Assembly (NCBI GenBank): GCA_001515945.1
Contig: LOER01000011.1
Coordinates: forward strand, 1-64,000
Direction of reading: 5' to 3'
DNA: 64,000 bases
From: Desulfitibacter sp. BRH_c19
GTDB taxonomy: Bacteria; Bacillota; DSM-16504; Desulfitibacterales; Desulfitibacteraceae
Under the pieces are notes generated by a model that did no database searches, was not told the origin of the DNA, and saw only the letters and a program-made list of their open reading frames with translations. Both the position numbers and the translations under genes were made by a program. Within the stretch, counting starts at the first letter, position 1; each line of letters opens with the position of its first letter. Positions 25,703-34,879 of the stretch are shown piece by piece.

Positions 25703-26185
25703 GTGGTTAAAATTAATTTTATCAGTCCAAGTAAAGGCCCCATGCCTCTTCAAGGTGTTCTGGAAGATATCCTTGATTTCATGGAGACAAAACCGGATGA
25801 AAAATTTAACCTCATAATAGGGACTGACTCCCATACTAAAACCTATGCTTGCTTTGTCACAGCGATTATTATTCACCAGGTAGGTAAAGGTGCCAGGTAT
25901 TATTACCATAAGAAAAGGCAAAGAAAAATAGCAAGCCTTAGGCAAAAGCTTTTTTATGAAGCTGCAATTAGTTTAGAAACTGCCAGTAAGGTTGCTGATT
26001 TTCTAGCAAAGAGAGGCCAAGAGAAACTTAATGTAGAAATCCATCTTGATATGGGAAATCAAGGAGAGACACGTTCTTTAATTAAGGAGATTGTTGGCAT
26101 GGTTTCGGGAAGTGGTTTTAATGCAAAAATAAAACCAGATTCATGTGGTGCTTCGACAGTAGCAGATAAACATACAAAATTTTGA
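25703..26185 (+). CDS. DUF458 / YkuK-family RNase H-like protein
   Basis: A 160-aa protein of the ribonuclease H-like YkuK family. Visible features are IIGTDSHTKT (first acidic strand, about 38-47), a helix of basic residues (YYYHKKRQRKIASLRQKL), VEIHLDMGNQGETRSL (about 111-126) and KPDSCGASTVADKHTK at the C-terminus. Activity is unproven. It starts 6 nt after rsmA; the GTG at 25703 sits very close to the AAGAGGG ribosome site, so the true start may differ by a few codons. Often found near ksgA-yabG in Clostridia. Confidence 0.8.
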   Translation: MVKINFISPSKGPMPLQGVLEDILDFMETKPDEKFNLIIGTDSHTKTYACFVTAIIIHQVGKGARYYYHKKRQRKIASLRQKLFYEAAISLETASKVADFLAKRGQEKLNVEIHLDMGNQGETRSLIKEIVGMVSGSGFNAKIKPDSCGASTVADKHTKF

Positions 26186-26299
26186 GTGAAGTGATTGATT
26201 CCTCTTTCTATGGCAATAATATTTATAGACAGAAGACAGAAGACAGAATTGTATCCTGAATTCTATAGAACTGGCTCCTGCATCTTAGAAGGATGAGAG

Positions 26300-26419
26300 A
26301 TGAGAACTATGCCAAAGAGAGAAATAAAAGAAGAATATAAACGAAGGAAAATGTTTGACCTTTTTATCCAGGCTTCAGAAAGAATACTGCATAATAAATA
26401 TAAAGAAAAGGACCGGTAG
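26300..26419 (+). CDS. Small basic hypothetical protein
   Basis: A 39-aa frame with a highly charged N-terminus (PKREIKEEYKRRK), ending inside a terminator hairpin (26407-26430). GAAGGATGAGAG provides a possible ribosome site. I recognise no family. The frame is short and could be chance, but a clean start, ribosome site and directly adjoining terminator argue for expression. Confidence 0.4.
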   Translation: MRTMPKREIKEEYKRRKMFDLFIQASERILHNKYKEKDR

Positions 26420-26436
26420 CTCGGTCCTTTTCTTTA
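26407..26436. terminator. Terminator between convergent genes
   Basis: Stem AAAGGACC (26407-26414) with GGTCCTTT (26423-26430), then a T-rich run. It separates the plus-strand small ORF from the minus-strand LysM hydrolase gene. Confidence 0.85.
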
Positions 26437-26447
26437 ATGTATATCTT

Positions 26448-27203
26448 TTAGAATCCAAATACATGTTTTCCAAGTTGATGGGTTACAGTTCTTGACCATA
26501 TCCACTTACTGGTTGCTGTTACGGGATTCCAGTAGTATAGGGCACCATTTGATGGATCCCAACCTTCTAGAGCATCATTAGCGGCATTGTAAGCAGCTTG
26601 GTTAGGTTGTAACCAAAATTGACCATCTGCTACAGCTGAAAAAGCCAAAGGTTCAAAAATGACACCTCTAACATTGTTGGGGAAATCCGAATGTTTTATT
26701 CGGTTGAGTACTACAGCAGCTACTGCAACCTGTCCTTCATAGGGTTCTCCCCTTGCTTCACTATATACAGTACGTGCTAAAAGAGTTACTTCTTCTCGGG
26801 AAAAACTATGCGCTGATCCACCACGTGATGCGGTAGTAGCTACCCGAGTTTTTGCTACACTATTACTGGGTATAGTTAGAGTTTGCCCAGGTTCAATATA
26901 ACTACTTGTTAAACCGTTGTGGCTCATTAGTTGCTGCGATGAAATGCCATATTTTTTAGCTATTAAGTAGAAAGTGTCTCCTCTTACAACCGTGTAAGAA
27001 TTATTTGCAGGAATGCTTAATACCTGTCCTGGAACAATTTCTGTTCCAGTTAAGCCATTTGCTGATTGAATTTGCTGAGGTGTTAAGCCGTATTTTTCCC
27101 CAATAAGAAATAGGCTGTCGCCTGGTTTAACTGTGTAATTAGCAGCTAAAATAGCCGTGCTGATGCTAAGAATAAGAAATAATCCCAACATCATAATCTT
27201 CAT
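26448..27203 (-). CDS. LysM-repeat cell wall hydrolase (SleB/CwlJ type)
   Basis: Secreted peptidoglycan hydrolase of 251 aa. A signal sequence (about 1-20) is followed by two LysM domains (YTVKPGDSLFLIGEKYGL, about 23-65, and YTVVRGDTFYLIAKKYGI, about 70-112). The C-terminal hydrolase_2 domain (about 135-250) has LARTVYSEARGEPYEGQVAVAAVVLNR with the catalytic glutamate. SleB/CwlJ enzymes lyse spore cortex. ATG at 27203 gives a clean signal peptide; a stronger AGGAGGGG site lies about 40 nt upstream without a normal start codon in range, so the start is not certain. Confidence 0.87.
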   Translation of the reverse strand: MKIMMLGLFLILSISTAILAANYTVKPGDSLFLIGEKYGLTPQQIQSANGLTGTEIVPGQVLSIPANNSYTVVRGDTFYLIAKKYGISSQQLMSHNGLTSSYIEPGQTLTIPSNSVAKTRVATTASRGGSAHSFSREEVTLLARTVYSEARGEPYEGQVAVAAVVLNRIKHSDFPNNVRGVIFEPLAFSAVADGQFWLQPNQAAYNAANDALEGWDPSNGALYYWNPVTATSKWIWSRTVTHQLGKHVFGF

Positions 27204-27414
27204 TGCCTTAAATGCTAAATTATTTGTAGTGAAGACTATCCCCTCCTTTGCATAAAAGTATAACCTAATTTTGTATGTGAAAGCATTAACAAATGAATGG
27301 TATACATAGAAACAATTACCACGGCAAATAACAAGATAATTAATCCTATTTGACACGAAAACCTAGTCATTAATCATAAAATATTAAAAGCATGACAAAA
27401 TGGAGGGTATTAAT

Positions 27415-28275
27415 GTGAGCCAAAGAATAAAAGTTAATGATTATGTGAAAAGAAAATCCTATGGTGGGGATATAAAATTTAAAGTTATATATTTATCGAT
27501 GGAAGAGGGGAAAACAATCTGTTCTTTAAAGGGAATGAACGTTAGGTTATTGGCAGATTCCAAAATAGAGGATTTAGAATTATTGAAACCTGAAGAAATT
27601 TTAGAAGAAAGACATCAAAATATAGTTCTTAATCGGCAGGTATTAAAGAAAATAGATCAAGATAGAAGTAAAAGGGCCAATTTTGTGAGAAATAATGGAG
27701 TAATGCAATATTATTATGAAATTCCAGGGAAGGTTCTTCATCTTGATGGGGATGAGGATTATTTGCAAAAATGTATCAATGCTTATAATATGTTGGAGGT
27801 ACCTGTGGTTGGGATGCATGTACCAGAAAAAGACTTACCTAAGAAGTCTATTGATTTAATTAAAACCTACTCACCAGATATTGTGGTTCTTACGGGGCAC
27901 GATGCATTAAGGAAAAACATAAAAGACTATGACGAGGTAACTAATTATAAAACCTCTAAATATTTTGTTGAAGCCGTCAGGAAAATAAGATCAATTGAAC
28001 CATCCAGAGATGCCCTTGTAATTATTGCAGGAGCTTGCCAGTCTTTCTATGAGGCTATTGTTGAAGCAGGAGCTAATTTTGCTACTTCGCCCAAGAGAAT
28101 ATTAGTTCATGCATTTGATCCAGTTTATATCGCAGAAAAAATTGCATATACATCTATTTATCAAAAAGTTGACATAGAAGAAGCCGTTGACAATACTATC
28201 ACAGGAAAAGATGGAATTGGAGGAGTAGATACTTGGGGGCATTACAGGGTGGGTTTTCCAAAATCCAACTATTAA
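27415..28275 (+). CDS. yabG: Sporulation-specific cysteine protease YabG
   Basis: In B. subtilis YabG processes spore coat proteins in the mother cell, and in Clostridioides it processes SleC/CspBA. The 286-aa protein shows the family segments FKVIYL near the N-terminus, KVLHLDGDEDYL (about 99-110), VVLTGHDA (about 154-161) and IIAGACQSFYEAI (about 198-210), with the likely catalytic histidine and cysteine. GTG 27415 follows GGAGGG with 7-nt spacing; an ATG at 27400 overlaps the ribosome site. It lies just ahead of veg as in Bacillus. Confidence 0.92.
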   Translation: MSQRIKVNDYVKRKSYGGDIKFKVIYLSMEEGKTICSLKGMNVRLLADSKIEDLELLKPEEILEERHQNIVLNRQVLKKIDQDRSKRANFVRNNGVMQYYYEIPGKVLHLDGDEDYLQKCINAYNMLEVPVVGMHVPEKDLPKKSIDLIKTYSPDIVVLTGHDALRKNIKDYDEVTNYKTSKYFVEAVRKIRSIEPSRDALVIIAGACQSFYEAIVEAGANFATSPKRILVHAFDPVYIAEKIAYTSIYQKVDIEEAVDNTITGKDGIGGVDTWGHYRVGFPKSNY

Positions 28276-28332
28276 CGACAAAATTATTAATTGACAGCTA
28301 TCAAAATAATAAAGTATAATGTAGTTTATGCC

Positions 28333-28361
28333 TTGACACCTTCTATTAATTATAGTATTAT
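28333..28361 (+). promoter_or_regulatory. Strong sigma-A promoter of veg
   Basis: TTGACA (28333-28338) and TATTAT (28356-28361) with a 17-bp spacer. The veg promoter is a classic strong vegetative promoter in B. subtilis, and this matches in place and form. Confidence 0.88.
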
Positions 28362-28392
28362 ATTGTAGTATAGGAAAGAAGGTGGTATTTTG

Positions 28393-28668
28393 GTGGCAAA
28401 AAAAGTACTAGCTGACATTAAACAAGATTTAGATGGATATGTTGGAAAGAGGATCCGCCTAAAGGCCAATCGTGGTAGAAGGAAAGTAATCGAAAGAGTT
28501 GGTATTTTAGAACAAACGTACCCCAATATTTTTGTAATTAAATTGGATGAAAAGAAATGCTTAGGACGAAGAGTTTCTTTTAGTTATAGTGATGTTTTAA
28601 CAGAAACAGTAGAGCTATCGCTTTGTAGAGAAGACGGAGATAAGAAAATTGTTTGTGGAGAAAGATAA
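28393..28668 (+). CDS. veg: Veg protein
   Basis: A small 91-aa conserved Firmicute protein with an SH3-like fold, linked in B. subtilis to biofilm gene expression. The family core [14 protein letters not shown] (about 19-32) and the strand pattern [18 protein letters not shown] are clear. TTG 28390 is an alternative start one codon earlier; both are served by AAGGTGG at 28379-28385. Confidence 0.92.
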   Translation: MAKKVLADIKQDLDGYVGKRIRLKANRGRRKVIERVGILEQTYPNIFVIKLDEKKCLGRRVSFSYSDVLTETVELSLCREDGDKKIVCGER

Positions 28669-28674
28669 TAAACG

Positions 28675-28699
28675 CCGGGTCTATTGACCCGGTTTTTTC
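28675..28699 (+). terminator. Rho-independent terminator after veg
   Basis: Stem CCGGGTC (28675-28681) with GACCCGG (28686-28692) and six T residues. Confidence 0.92.
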
Positions 28700-28700
28700 G

Positions 28701-28721
28701 TACTATCAGAAAATATAAGTT
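28701..28721 (+). repeat. Post-terminator repeat, copy 2
   Basis: TACTATCAGAAAATATAAG, directly after the veg terminator. Compare 19028 and 56201. Confidence 0.5.
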
Positions 28722-29112
28722 GGGGAAACCAAATTACTGGTTTCTTTTTTGTATTTTGAGAGCAAATATGCCACTAGTTCATCAAGCAATTAAGTAATTT
28801 GTCAGTAAATTAAATTAAATTCAGAAAATTAAATATAATGTGATTTTAATAAATACCAAAAATGACTGAATATTACCAAGGTAATATTCAGATAATATAG
28901 AAAAGTATATTAAAAATACATTTAAAAAACACGAGGTATCTCAGTAGTAAAAAATAATATTTTTAACTTTTAAACAAACTATAAGGATTAAATAAAGGAG
29001 GGGTTGGAAAACTAAACAAGAAATGATTTTGCAAATTAAATTCTGTCAACATGTAGGTTAATGATATCAATAAAGTTTGATATCCAAATATTATAAAAAG
29101 GAGTGACTAATT
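28722..29112. other. Leader region of the mttB-like operon
   Basis: About 390 nt of AT-rich sequence without a clear gene. It contains a perfect 12-bp palindrome (28866-28891), a second inverted repeat GATATCAA/TTGATATC (29063-29084) just before the mttB-like ribosome site, and a strong AAAGGAGGGG ribosome-like site near 28995 that serves only tiny frames. I searched for a cobalamin riboswitch and did not find its core. Confidence 0.5.
28866..28891. promoter_or_regulatory. Perfect 12-bp palindrome, candidate operator
   Basis: CTGAATATTACC and GGTAATATTCAG flank a 2-nt AA centre. No T run follows, so a protein-binding site is more likely than a terminator. It lies about 220 nt upstream of the first mttB-like gene. 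Confidence 0.5.
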
Positions 29113-30594
29113 GTGAAAAGCAATTACGTAAGAGCCAACTATCAGGTTAATCAAGCAGTAAATTTTAGTGTCTTAAGTAAAGATCAGTGTCAAGAAGTGT
29201 ACTATGCAGCCTTGGAGTGCCTTGAAAGAACAGGGGCTGACTTTTATAGTGATGAAGCACTAGAAATTTACAAGAAAGCTGGTTGCTGGGTAGATGGTAA
29301 TCGTGTTCGTTTTCCTTCGAGGGTTGTGGAAAAAGCAGTTCGGAGTGCACCATCAAGGATAACTATTTGCGATAGAGATGGTAATAGAAGCATGTATTTA
29401 GAGGGTAAGAGTACACATTGGGGCCCAGGACCAACAAACACATACACTTTAGATCCATTTACTGGGGAAAGAAGAAGGCCTAAAAAATCAGATGCTGCAA
29501 AAGCTGGGATAGTTTGTGATGCATTACCAAATATATCATATGCTATGGATAACGGGACAGTAATGGACGTTACCCCAACTTTGTCAGACGTTCACTCCTT
29601 TGATGCACTTGTTCGTAACACAACAAAGCCAATTATTCACTGGGGTTTTGGAATTGATCAGTATAATGACATTATTGAAATGGCATCAGCAGTAGCTGGC
29701 GGCCTAGATGAATTACAAAAAAGACCATTTATTATTCTATATTCAGAATCTAGTCCTCCATTAAGACATTCTGCAGAGGCGATTGATAAAGCTATATTTG
29801 CAGCTGAAAAGGACATCCCAGTTATTTATACTCCATGTACTTTTGCAGGTGGTGTTGCTCCAGCTACAATGGCAGGATCATTAGTAATTTCTGTTGCAGA
29901 TAGTTTAGTTGGTTTAGTTGCGAACCAAGCAGTAAGAGAAGGATCAGGTTTTATAATGGGTGGTTTAATTTCTACCATGGATATGGCAAGCTCAATCCTT
30001 GCTTATGGAGCACCTGAATTAAGTTTGCTTTCTGCTGGTTTAACTGATGTAGCTAATTATATTGGATTACCAATGTTTAGTACTGGCGGTTGTACAGATT
30101 CTAAGTGTATAGATGCTCAGTGGGCTGCAGAAGCCGCTTTCTCAAATCTTATGGCTGGATTAAGTGGAGCTAATATTATTCATGATTGTAACTATATGGA
30201 ATATGGAAACTGCGGTTCTCTAGAACTATTGGTAGCTAATGATGAGATAATTGGTATGGTTAAAAGAATAATGAAAGGTATTAAGGTTGACGATTACCAC
30301 CTTGCAGTTGATATTGTAGATAAAGTTGGCCCTGGAGGACACTTCTTGGGTGAAGAGCATACAATTGAAAACTTTAGAAAAGAAACATGGTGGCCAACCC
30401 TAATCAGTCGCCTTCGTTATGATGAGTGGAAAATGCAAGGCGGATTGTCATTTGGTGACAGAGTGAAGCAAAAGACTCAAGATATTATTAACAACCATAA
30501 AACTGAACCTCTATCTAATGACGTTTGTGATAAAATTGATGCTATTATTGAAAAGGCTGAAGCAAGAGAAGCTGGAAAGTCCAAGAAAGCATAA
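29113..30594 (+). CDS. MttB-family (non-pyrrolysine) corrinoid methyltransferase 1
   Basis: A 493-aa TIM-barrel protein of the trimethylamine methyltransferase superfamily. Such enzymes move a methyl group from a quaternary or tertiary amine to a corrinoid protein. The frame has no internal amber codon, so it belongs to the Pyl-free branch that includes the glycine betaine methyltransferase MtgB. Shared family segments are LDPFTGERR, VYTPCTFAGGVAPATMAG, FIMGGLISTMDM and VDKVGPGGHFLGEEHT. GTG start follows AAAAGGAGTGA. A paralogue follows at 30624 and a BCCT transporter is downstream, supporting a betaine-like substrate. Confidence 0.87.
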   Translation: MKSNYVRANYQVNQAVNFSVLSKDQCQEVYYAALECLERTGADFYSDEALEIYKKAGCWVDGNRVRFPSRVVEKAVRSAPSRITICDRDGNRSMYLEGKSTHWGPGPTNTYTLDPFTGERRRPKKSDAAKAGIVCDALPNISYAMDNGTVMDVTPTLSDVHSFDALVRNTTKPIIHWGFGIDQYNDIIEMASAVAGGLDELQKRPFIILYSESSPPLRHSAEAIDKAIFAAEKDIPVIYTPCTFAGGVAPATMAGSLVISVADSLVGLVANQAVREGSGFIMGGLISTMDMASSILAYGAPELSLLSAGLTDVANYIGLPMFSTGGCTDSKCIDAQWAAEAAFSNLMAGLSGANIIHDCNYMEYGNCGSLELLVANDEIIGMVKRIMKGIKVDDYHLAVDIVDKVGPGGHFLGEEHTIENFRKETWWPTLISRLRYDEWKMQGGLSFGDRVKQKTQDIINNHKTEPLSNDVCDKIDAIIEKAEAREAGKSKKA

Positions 30595-30623
30595 TAAAAT
30601 AATTAATGAAAGGAGAGTTCAAT

Positions 30624-32084
30624 ATGAGAGCAAGGAGTAATTATGTAGCAAATGCTAGTACAATGTTAAATGTACTTTCACCAAGTCAGTGCGAAGAGGT
30701 GTTGTTAGCAGCTCAAGAAATCCTTATGAGAACTGGTGTAACCTTCCATGACGATGAAGCCATAGAGATTATGAAAAAGGCAGGTTGTCATGTTGATGGA
30801 ATTAACGTGAAAATTCCATCATATATAGTTGATAAAGCTTTAAGAACTGTTCCTCATAGAGTAACTTTGTGTAACAGCCGTACTGGAAGTAGAGATGTAC
30901 TTTTAGAGGGGAATAATGCATATTTTGGTACTGGTTCAGATACACCATACTATATTGATCCATTTACAGGAGAAAGAAAGAGGTCTTCTACTGAATCGGT
31001 AAGCTGGGCATGTAAGGTAATTGATGCGCTGCCTAACTTGGACTTTGTTATGTCCTTAGGAATAGTGCAGGATGTACCCCTTTTAATATCAGACAGACAC
31101 CAATTTGAAGCACAAATATTAAATACTTCTAAGCCAATTGTTACAACAGCACATGACATTTACGGATTTGCTGATATAATAGAGATGTGTGAAATAGTTG
31201 TTGGTGGAGAAGAAGAGTTAAGAAAAAATCCTATTATGACTTTATATGCTGAGCCAATTTCACCATTACAGCATGCATGGGAAGCAGCTACCAAGCTGAT
31301 ACTTGCTGCTAAGAAGTCATTGCCTGTTGTTTATACTCCATGTGTTATGGCAGGTGGAACTGTTCCAGCAACTATGGCAGGAGTTTTGGCTAATGGTCTT
31401 GCCGAAAGTTTAAGTGGATTAGTACTACATCAAAACACAAAAGAAGGTTCCCCCTTTATTATGGGTGGGGTATTTACTATAATGGATATGAAGAGTACAA
31501 TATTTGCATATGGTTCACCAGAATTTAATTTATTAATGTCAGCTTTGGCAGACATGGCTCACTATTTGAAACTACCTATGTTTGGAACCGCTGGATGTTC
31601 TGACAGTTGTATTCCTGATGGGCAAGCTGGAATTGAAGCTGCACTAAGTATTGCAATGACAGCTATGTCAGGACCAAACTTAAACCACGATGTTGGTTAT
31701 GTTGAATATGGTTCAACTGCCAGTTTAGATTTACTTTGTATAGCCAATGATATAATTGGTATGGCTAGAAGAATGACTCGTGGTATTGAAATCAATGAAG
31801 AAACATTGGCAATTGATATTATTGACAAGGTAGGTCCTGGAGGTCACTTCTTATCAGAAGACCATACATTCCGTCACTTTAAGACAGAGAGCTGGTTCCC
31901 ATCACTAATTAACCGTCAACGTTATGAAATGTGGGAAGCTTCTGGATCTAAAACGTTAACCCAGGTTGCAAATGAAAAGTCTAGAGATATAATTGAAAAT
32001 TACGAGCCAGATCCCCTGCCAAAGGATGTTCAGAAAAAAATTAGAGCAATAGTTGAACGTGCAGAATCTAAATTAAATGCATAA
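30624..32084 (+). CDS. MttB-family (non-pyrrolysine) corrinoid methyltransferase 2
   Basis: Paralogue of the preceding gene, 486 aa, clearly related along its whole length (shared IDPFTGERKR, VYTPCVMAGGTVPATMAG, FIMGGVFTIMDM and IDKVGPGGHFLSEDHT). It has no in-frame amber codon, so it is also Pyl-free. The pair may act on two substrates or as a heteromer; neither can be told from sequence. Start ATG 30624 follows AAAGGAGAG with good spacing; the ATG at 30606 overlaps the ribosome site. The gap to gene 1 is only 29 nt, so they form an operon. Confidence 0.86.
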   Translation: MRARSNYVANASTMLNVLSPSQCEEVLLAAQEILMRTGVTFHDDEAIEIMKKAGCHVDGINVKIPSYIVDKALRTVPHRVTLCNSRTGSRDVLLEGNNAYFGTGSDTPYYIDPFTGERKRSSTESVSWACKVIDALPNLDFVMSLGIVQDVPLLISDRHQFEAQILNTSKPIVTTAHDIYGFADIIEMCEIVVGGEEELRKNPIMTLYAEPISPLQHAWEAATKLILAAKKSLPVVYTPCVMAGGTVPATMAGVLANGLAESLSGLVLHQNTKEGSPFIMGGVFTIMDMKSTIFAYGSPEFNLLMSALADMAHYLKLPMFGTAGCSDSCIPDGQAGIEAALSIAMTAMSGPNLNHDVGYVEYGSTASLDLLCIANDIIGMARRMTRGIEINEETLAIDIIDKVGPGGHFLSEDHTFRHFKTESWFPSLINRQRYEMWEASGSKTLTQVANEKSRDIIENYEPDPLPKDVQKKIRAIVERAESKLNA

Positions 32085-32250
32085 ATAACATCAATCAAGA
32101 AGCAAAATGTTCTCAAGATGCAAGTTTTACATGATGCAGGATGCAAGATTTTGAATATTGTTGGCTTCATACCAATTACTTCTGTTTCTTGCTTCTGCTT
32201 CTTGCATCTTGATGTTTGTCTCTTGATATTAGCTAAGGGGAGTGAGTAAA
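32085..32250 (+). repeat. Spacer with inverted CAAGATGCAAG/CTTGCATCTTG tracts
   Basis: Between the second mttB-like gene and the ATPase gene, CAAGATGCAAG (about 32115) and GATGCAGGATGCAAG are complementary to CTTGCTTCTGCTTCTTGCATCTTG (about 32189-32212). A long imperfect hairpin with about 60 nt of loop is possible. It looks like simple-sequence repeat DNA captured in inverse orientation; it might lower read-through into the ATPase gene. Confidence 0.5.
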
Positions 32251-34221
32251 GTGGCGATAGCTCTAGGGATTGATACAGGGGGAACTTATACTGATGGAGT
32301 TATTGTAGAATTTTCTAAGCAAAAAGTTGTAAATAAGGCAAAGGCAAGAACAACAAGAGAAAATTTAACTATAGGAATAGGAAAATGTATAGAAAGGCTT
32401 ACATTTGATAAGAACGAAATAAAAATGATAGCCTTATCTACGACTTTGGCAACAAATGCAATTGTAGAAGGTCGTGGGGGTAGAGTTGGTGTTATCCTAA
32501 TTGGGCATGAACCTCTAGGTGAATTACCTGTATCCAATTTTGTCGTGGTTCCAGGAGGACATGATATCAAGGGTAAGGAAAAGGAACCATTCGATGAAGA
32601 AAAAGTAATATCGGCAATAAAATCATTATCTAAAGAGGTTGAAGCTATTGCTATCTCAGGGTATTTATGTGTTAGAAACCCAGAGCATGAATTACTTGCA
32701 GCTAGTTTAGTACGTAAGCATTGTGGTTTGCCAGTAGTGTGTGCACATCAGCTTACAACTACTTTAGGATTTCAGGAAAGAACAGTTACAGCTGCATTAA
32801 ATGCGCGATTAATACCTATAATTACAGAATTAATTCATTCGGTTAAGGATGTGTTACAAAAACAAGGTGTAAACGCGCCCCTGATGATTGTTAAAGGTGA
32901 CGGTAGTTTGATGAGTGAAGGTGTTGCCATAGAAAAACCTATAGAAACAATTCTATCAGGTCCTGCGGCTAGTATTGTTGGTGCAACTTTTTTAACTGAT
33001 ATTGAGGATGCAATTGTTTTTGATATGGGAGGAACTACCACGGATATAGCGCTTCTGGAAAATGGATCGCCCAAATTAAATTCGGAAGGTGCTACAGTTG
33101 GAGGTTGGCTAACAAGGGTTTTAGCAGCTGACATTAATACTTTCGGACTTGGTGGGGACAGTTATATACAGTTAAAGACGAAGGACCGGAAAATTATAAT
33201 TGGACCAAGAAGAGTATGGCCACTAAGCTATGCTGCTGAAAGATTTCCATATTTAAAACAAGAGCTGTCCATGGTATTAAATGATAGAAGGGAATTATTA
33301 TACAATCAGGTCACCGATTGCTTCATTTTTTTGAGAGAACCTAATAAAAATGTTAATCTATCACTTCCTGAGAAAGAACTGCTTAAGATTCTTAGAGGAG
33401 GGCCGCATAGTTTGCATTATCTCTCTAGAATAATGGAAAAGGATCCAAATTTTTTACCTGTACAAACCCTTGAAACTCAGGGAATAATTGCTCGTATTTC
33501 ATTAACACCTACTGATATTCTTCATGTACTCGGGCATTTTAACCAATGGGATACAGAGGCTGCTAAATTAGGGGTACAAATGCTTGCTAATCAGATTAGT
33601 ATAGATATAAATGAGATGGCACAGGAATTTATGAAAGCAATTATAAGAAATCTTACCATGACCATCTTACAGACGTTAGCTAAAACGGAAGGCTATAAAC
33701 CGCTGGATGAAACAAAGGGTACAAATATTTTTTTAGATAAAATTCTTAATCAGGGGAAAAATGCTTTTCAATGTCAGGTTACCGTTCCAATACCTGTTGT
33801 TGCAATAGGAGCTCCGGTAAACTCCTATTTACCTGAAGTGTCAAAAATCTTAAACTGTCCACTTGTCATTCCAGAAAATGCTGAAGTTGCAAATGCTGTA
33901 GGTGCGGCCACAGGAAAAGTTATGGAAACCATTCATTGTTTAATAAAACCGGGTAGTGAAGGTGGCTTTATAGTTCACTTGCCTTGGCAAAGAAAAGGGT
34001 TTATTGATTTAGATGATGCATGCGAATATGGGATGGATGAAGCATTAAAATATGCAAAAATAAATGCTAAGAAAGCAGGAGCAGGGGAAATAGAGGTTTT
34101 TTCTGAAAGAAAGGACGTATATGGTAAAGTCGCTGCTAACTGGGCAGATGAGGTATACGTTGAAACTAAAATATTAGTAACTGCTGTTGGAAGACCCAAC
34201 TGGGAAGAAAACAATGGTTAA
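32251..34221 (+). CDS. Hydantoinase/oxoprolinase-family (ASKHA-type) ATPase
   Basis: A 656-aa protein with the hydantoinase/oxoprolinase N-terminal domain (GIDTGGTYTDGV, about 6-17) and HydA-type core (ILSGPAASIVGA, about 234-245, and VFDMGGTTTDIALL, about 255-268). These phosphate-binding loops belong to the actin-like ATPase fold. True hydantoinases cleave cyclic amides, but in clusters with MttB-type methyltransferases such a protein could instead service the corrinoid cycle; that is inference. The C-terminal half is less conserved. GTG 32251 is chosen because AAGGGGAGTGA lies just before it. Confidence 0.78.
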   Translation: MAIALGIDTGGTYTDGVIVEFSKQKVVNKAKARTTRENLTIGIGKCIERLTFDKNEIKMIALSTTLATNAIVEGRGGRVGVILIGHEPLGELPVSNFVVVPGGHDIKGKEKEPFDEEKVISAIKSLSKEVEAIAISGYLCVRNPEHELLAASLVRKHCGLPVVCAHQLTTTLGFQERTVTAALNARLIPIITELIHSVKDVLQKQGVNAPLMIVKGDGSLMSEGVAIEKPIETILSGPAASIVGATFLTDIEDAIVFDMGGTTTDIALLENGSPKLNSEGATVGGWLTRVLAADINTFGLGGDSYIQLKTKDRKIIIGPRRVWPLSYAAERFPYLKQELSMVLNDRRELLYNQVTDCFIFLREPNKNVNLSLPEKELLKILRGGPHSLHYLSRIMEKDPNFLPVQTLETQGIIARISLTPTDILHVLGHFNQWDTEAAKLGVQMLANQISIDINEMAQEFMKAIIRNLTMTILQTLAKTEGYKPLDETKGTNIFLDKILNQGKNAFQCQVTVPIPVVAIGAPVNSYLPEVSKILNCPLVIPENAEVANAVGAATGKVMETIHCLIKPGSEGGFIVHLPWQRKGFIDLDDACEYGMDEALKYAKINAKKAGAGEIEVFSERKDVYGKVAANWADEVYVETKILVTAVGRPNWEENNG

Positions 34222-34879
34222 ACAAGACAAAAGCAAATGGTTAATAGTTGCCTGCAAAACTCTAGAGGATGAAATTAAGGCAGTTAATAAAGATAATATT
34301 GACTGCAAGATGATAGAATATGCATTACACAGAGTTCCAGATAAATTACGCGAGGAATTGAAAAAGACAGTAAAGGAAGATGCTAGGGGATACGATACTA
34401 TTCTTTTTGGATACGGGTTATGCTCTAATGGAGCGGCTAATTTAGGCTCTCACGAGCATACGCTAGTTATTCCAAAGGTTCATGACTGTATAAGTATATT
34501 GCTTGGGTCAAGAAATATATATGACAAAGAATTTGCTGGCTTTCCAGCGACTTACTATTTAAGTAAAGGTTGGATTGATCAAAAAGCAGGACCTTTAGAC
34601 AGTTATAGAGAATATATAGATAAATACGATGAAAGTACTGCAAAATGGCTTATTGATACAGAATATGCAAACTATAAAAGAATTGTATATGTTCATACAG
34701 TAGATTCGCCACCTGAATATGTGGAACATGCTAAGGAAGTAGCAGATTTTTTAGGGGTGGCTTTTGAGGAAAAGGAAGGTTCACTTAGACTTTTAGAAAA
34801 ACTTGTTTCAGGAGAATGGGATAGGGAATTTATTGTCACTCCACCTGGGCAAATGGTTATGTCAAGGAGCTTTCTATAA
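34214..34879 (+). CDS. DUF1638 domain protein
   Basis: A 221-aa cytoplasmic protein of the DUF1638 family. Conserved-looking features are VACKTLEDEI (about 12-21), GYGLCSNG (about 71-78), VIPKVHDCISILLGS (about 88-102) and a C-terminal IVTPPGQ. The two cysteines in LCSNG and HDCI are typical and might bind a metal or corrinoid. DUF1638 genes commonly accompany MttB-like methyltransferase genes; the function is unknown. The start overlaps the ATPase gene by 8 nt, so it is translationally coupled. Confidence 0.8.
   Translation: MVKQDKSKWLIVACKTLEDEIKAVNKDNIDCKMIEYALHRVPDKLREELKKTVKEDARGYDTILFGYGLCSNGAANLGSHEHTLVIPKVHDCISILLGSRNIYDKEFAGFPATYYLSKGWIDQKAGPLDSYREYIDKYDESTAKWLIDTEYANYKRIVYVHTVDSPPEYVEHAKEVADFLGVAFEEKEGSLRLLEKLVSGEWDREFIVTPPGQMVMSRSFL

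Noticed and set aside
28722-29112. Cobalamin riboswitch ahead of the methyltransferase operon
   Set aside because: A GCCACT sequence occurs at about 28771, but the rest of the cobalamin aptamer core is absent.
29113-32084. Pyrrolysine use in the mttB-like genes
   Set aside because: Both frames run full length (493 and 486 aa) without an internal TAG, so they belong to the Pyl-free branch.
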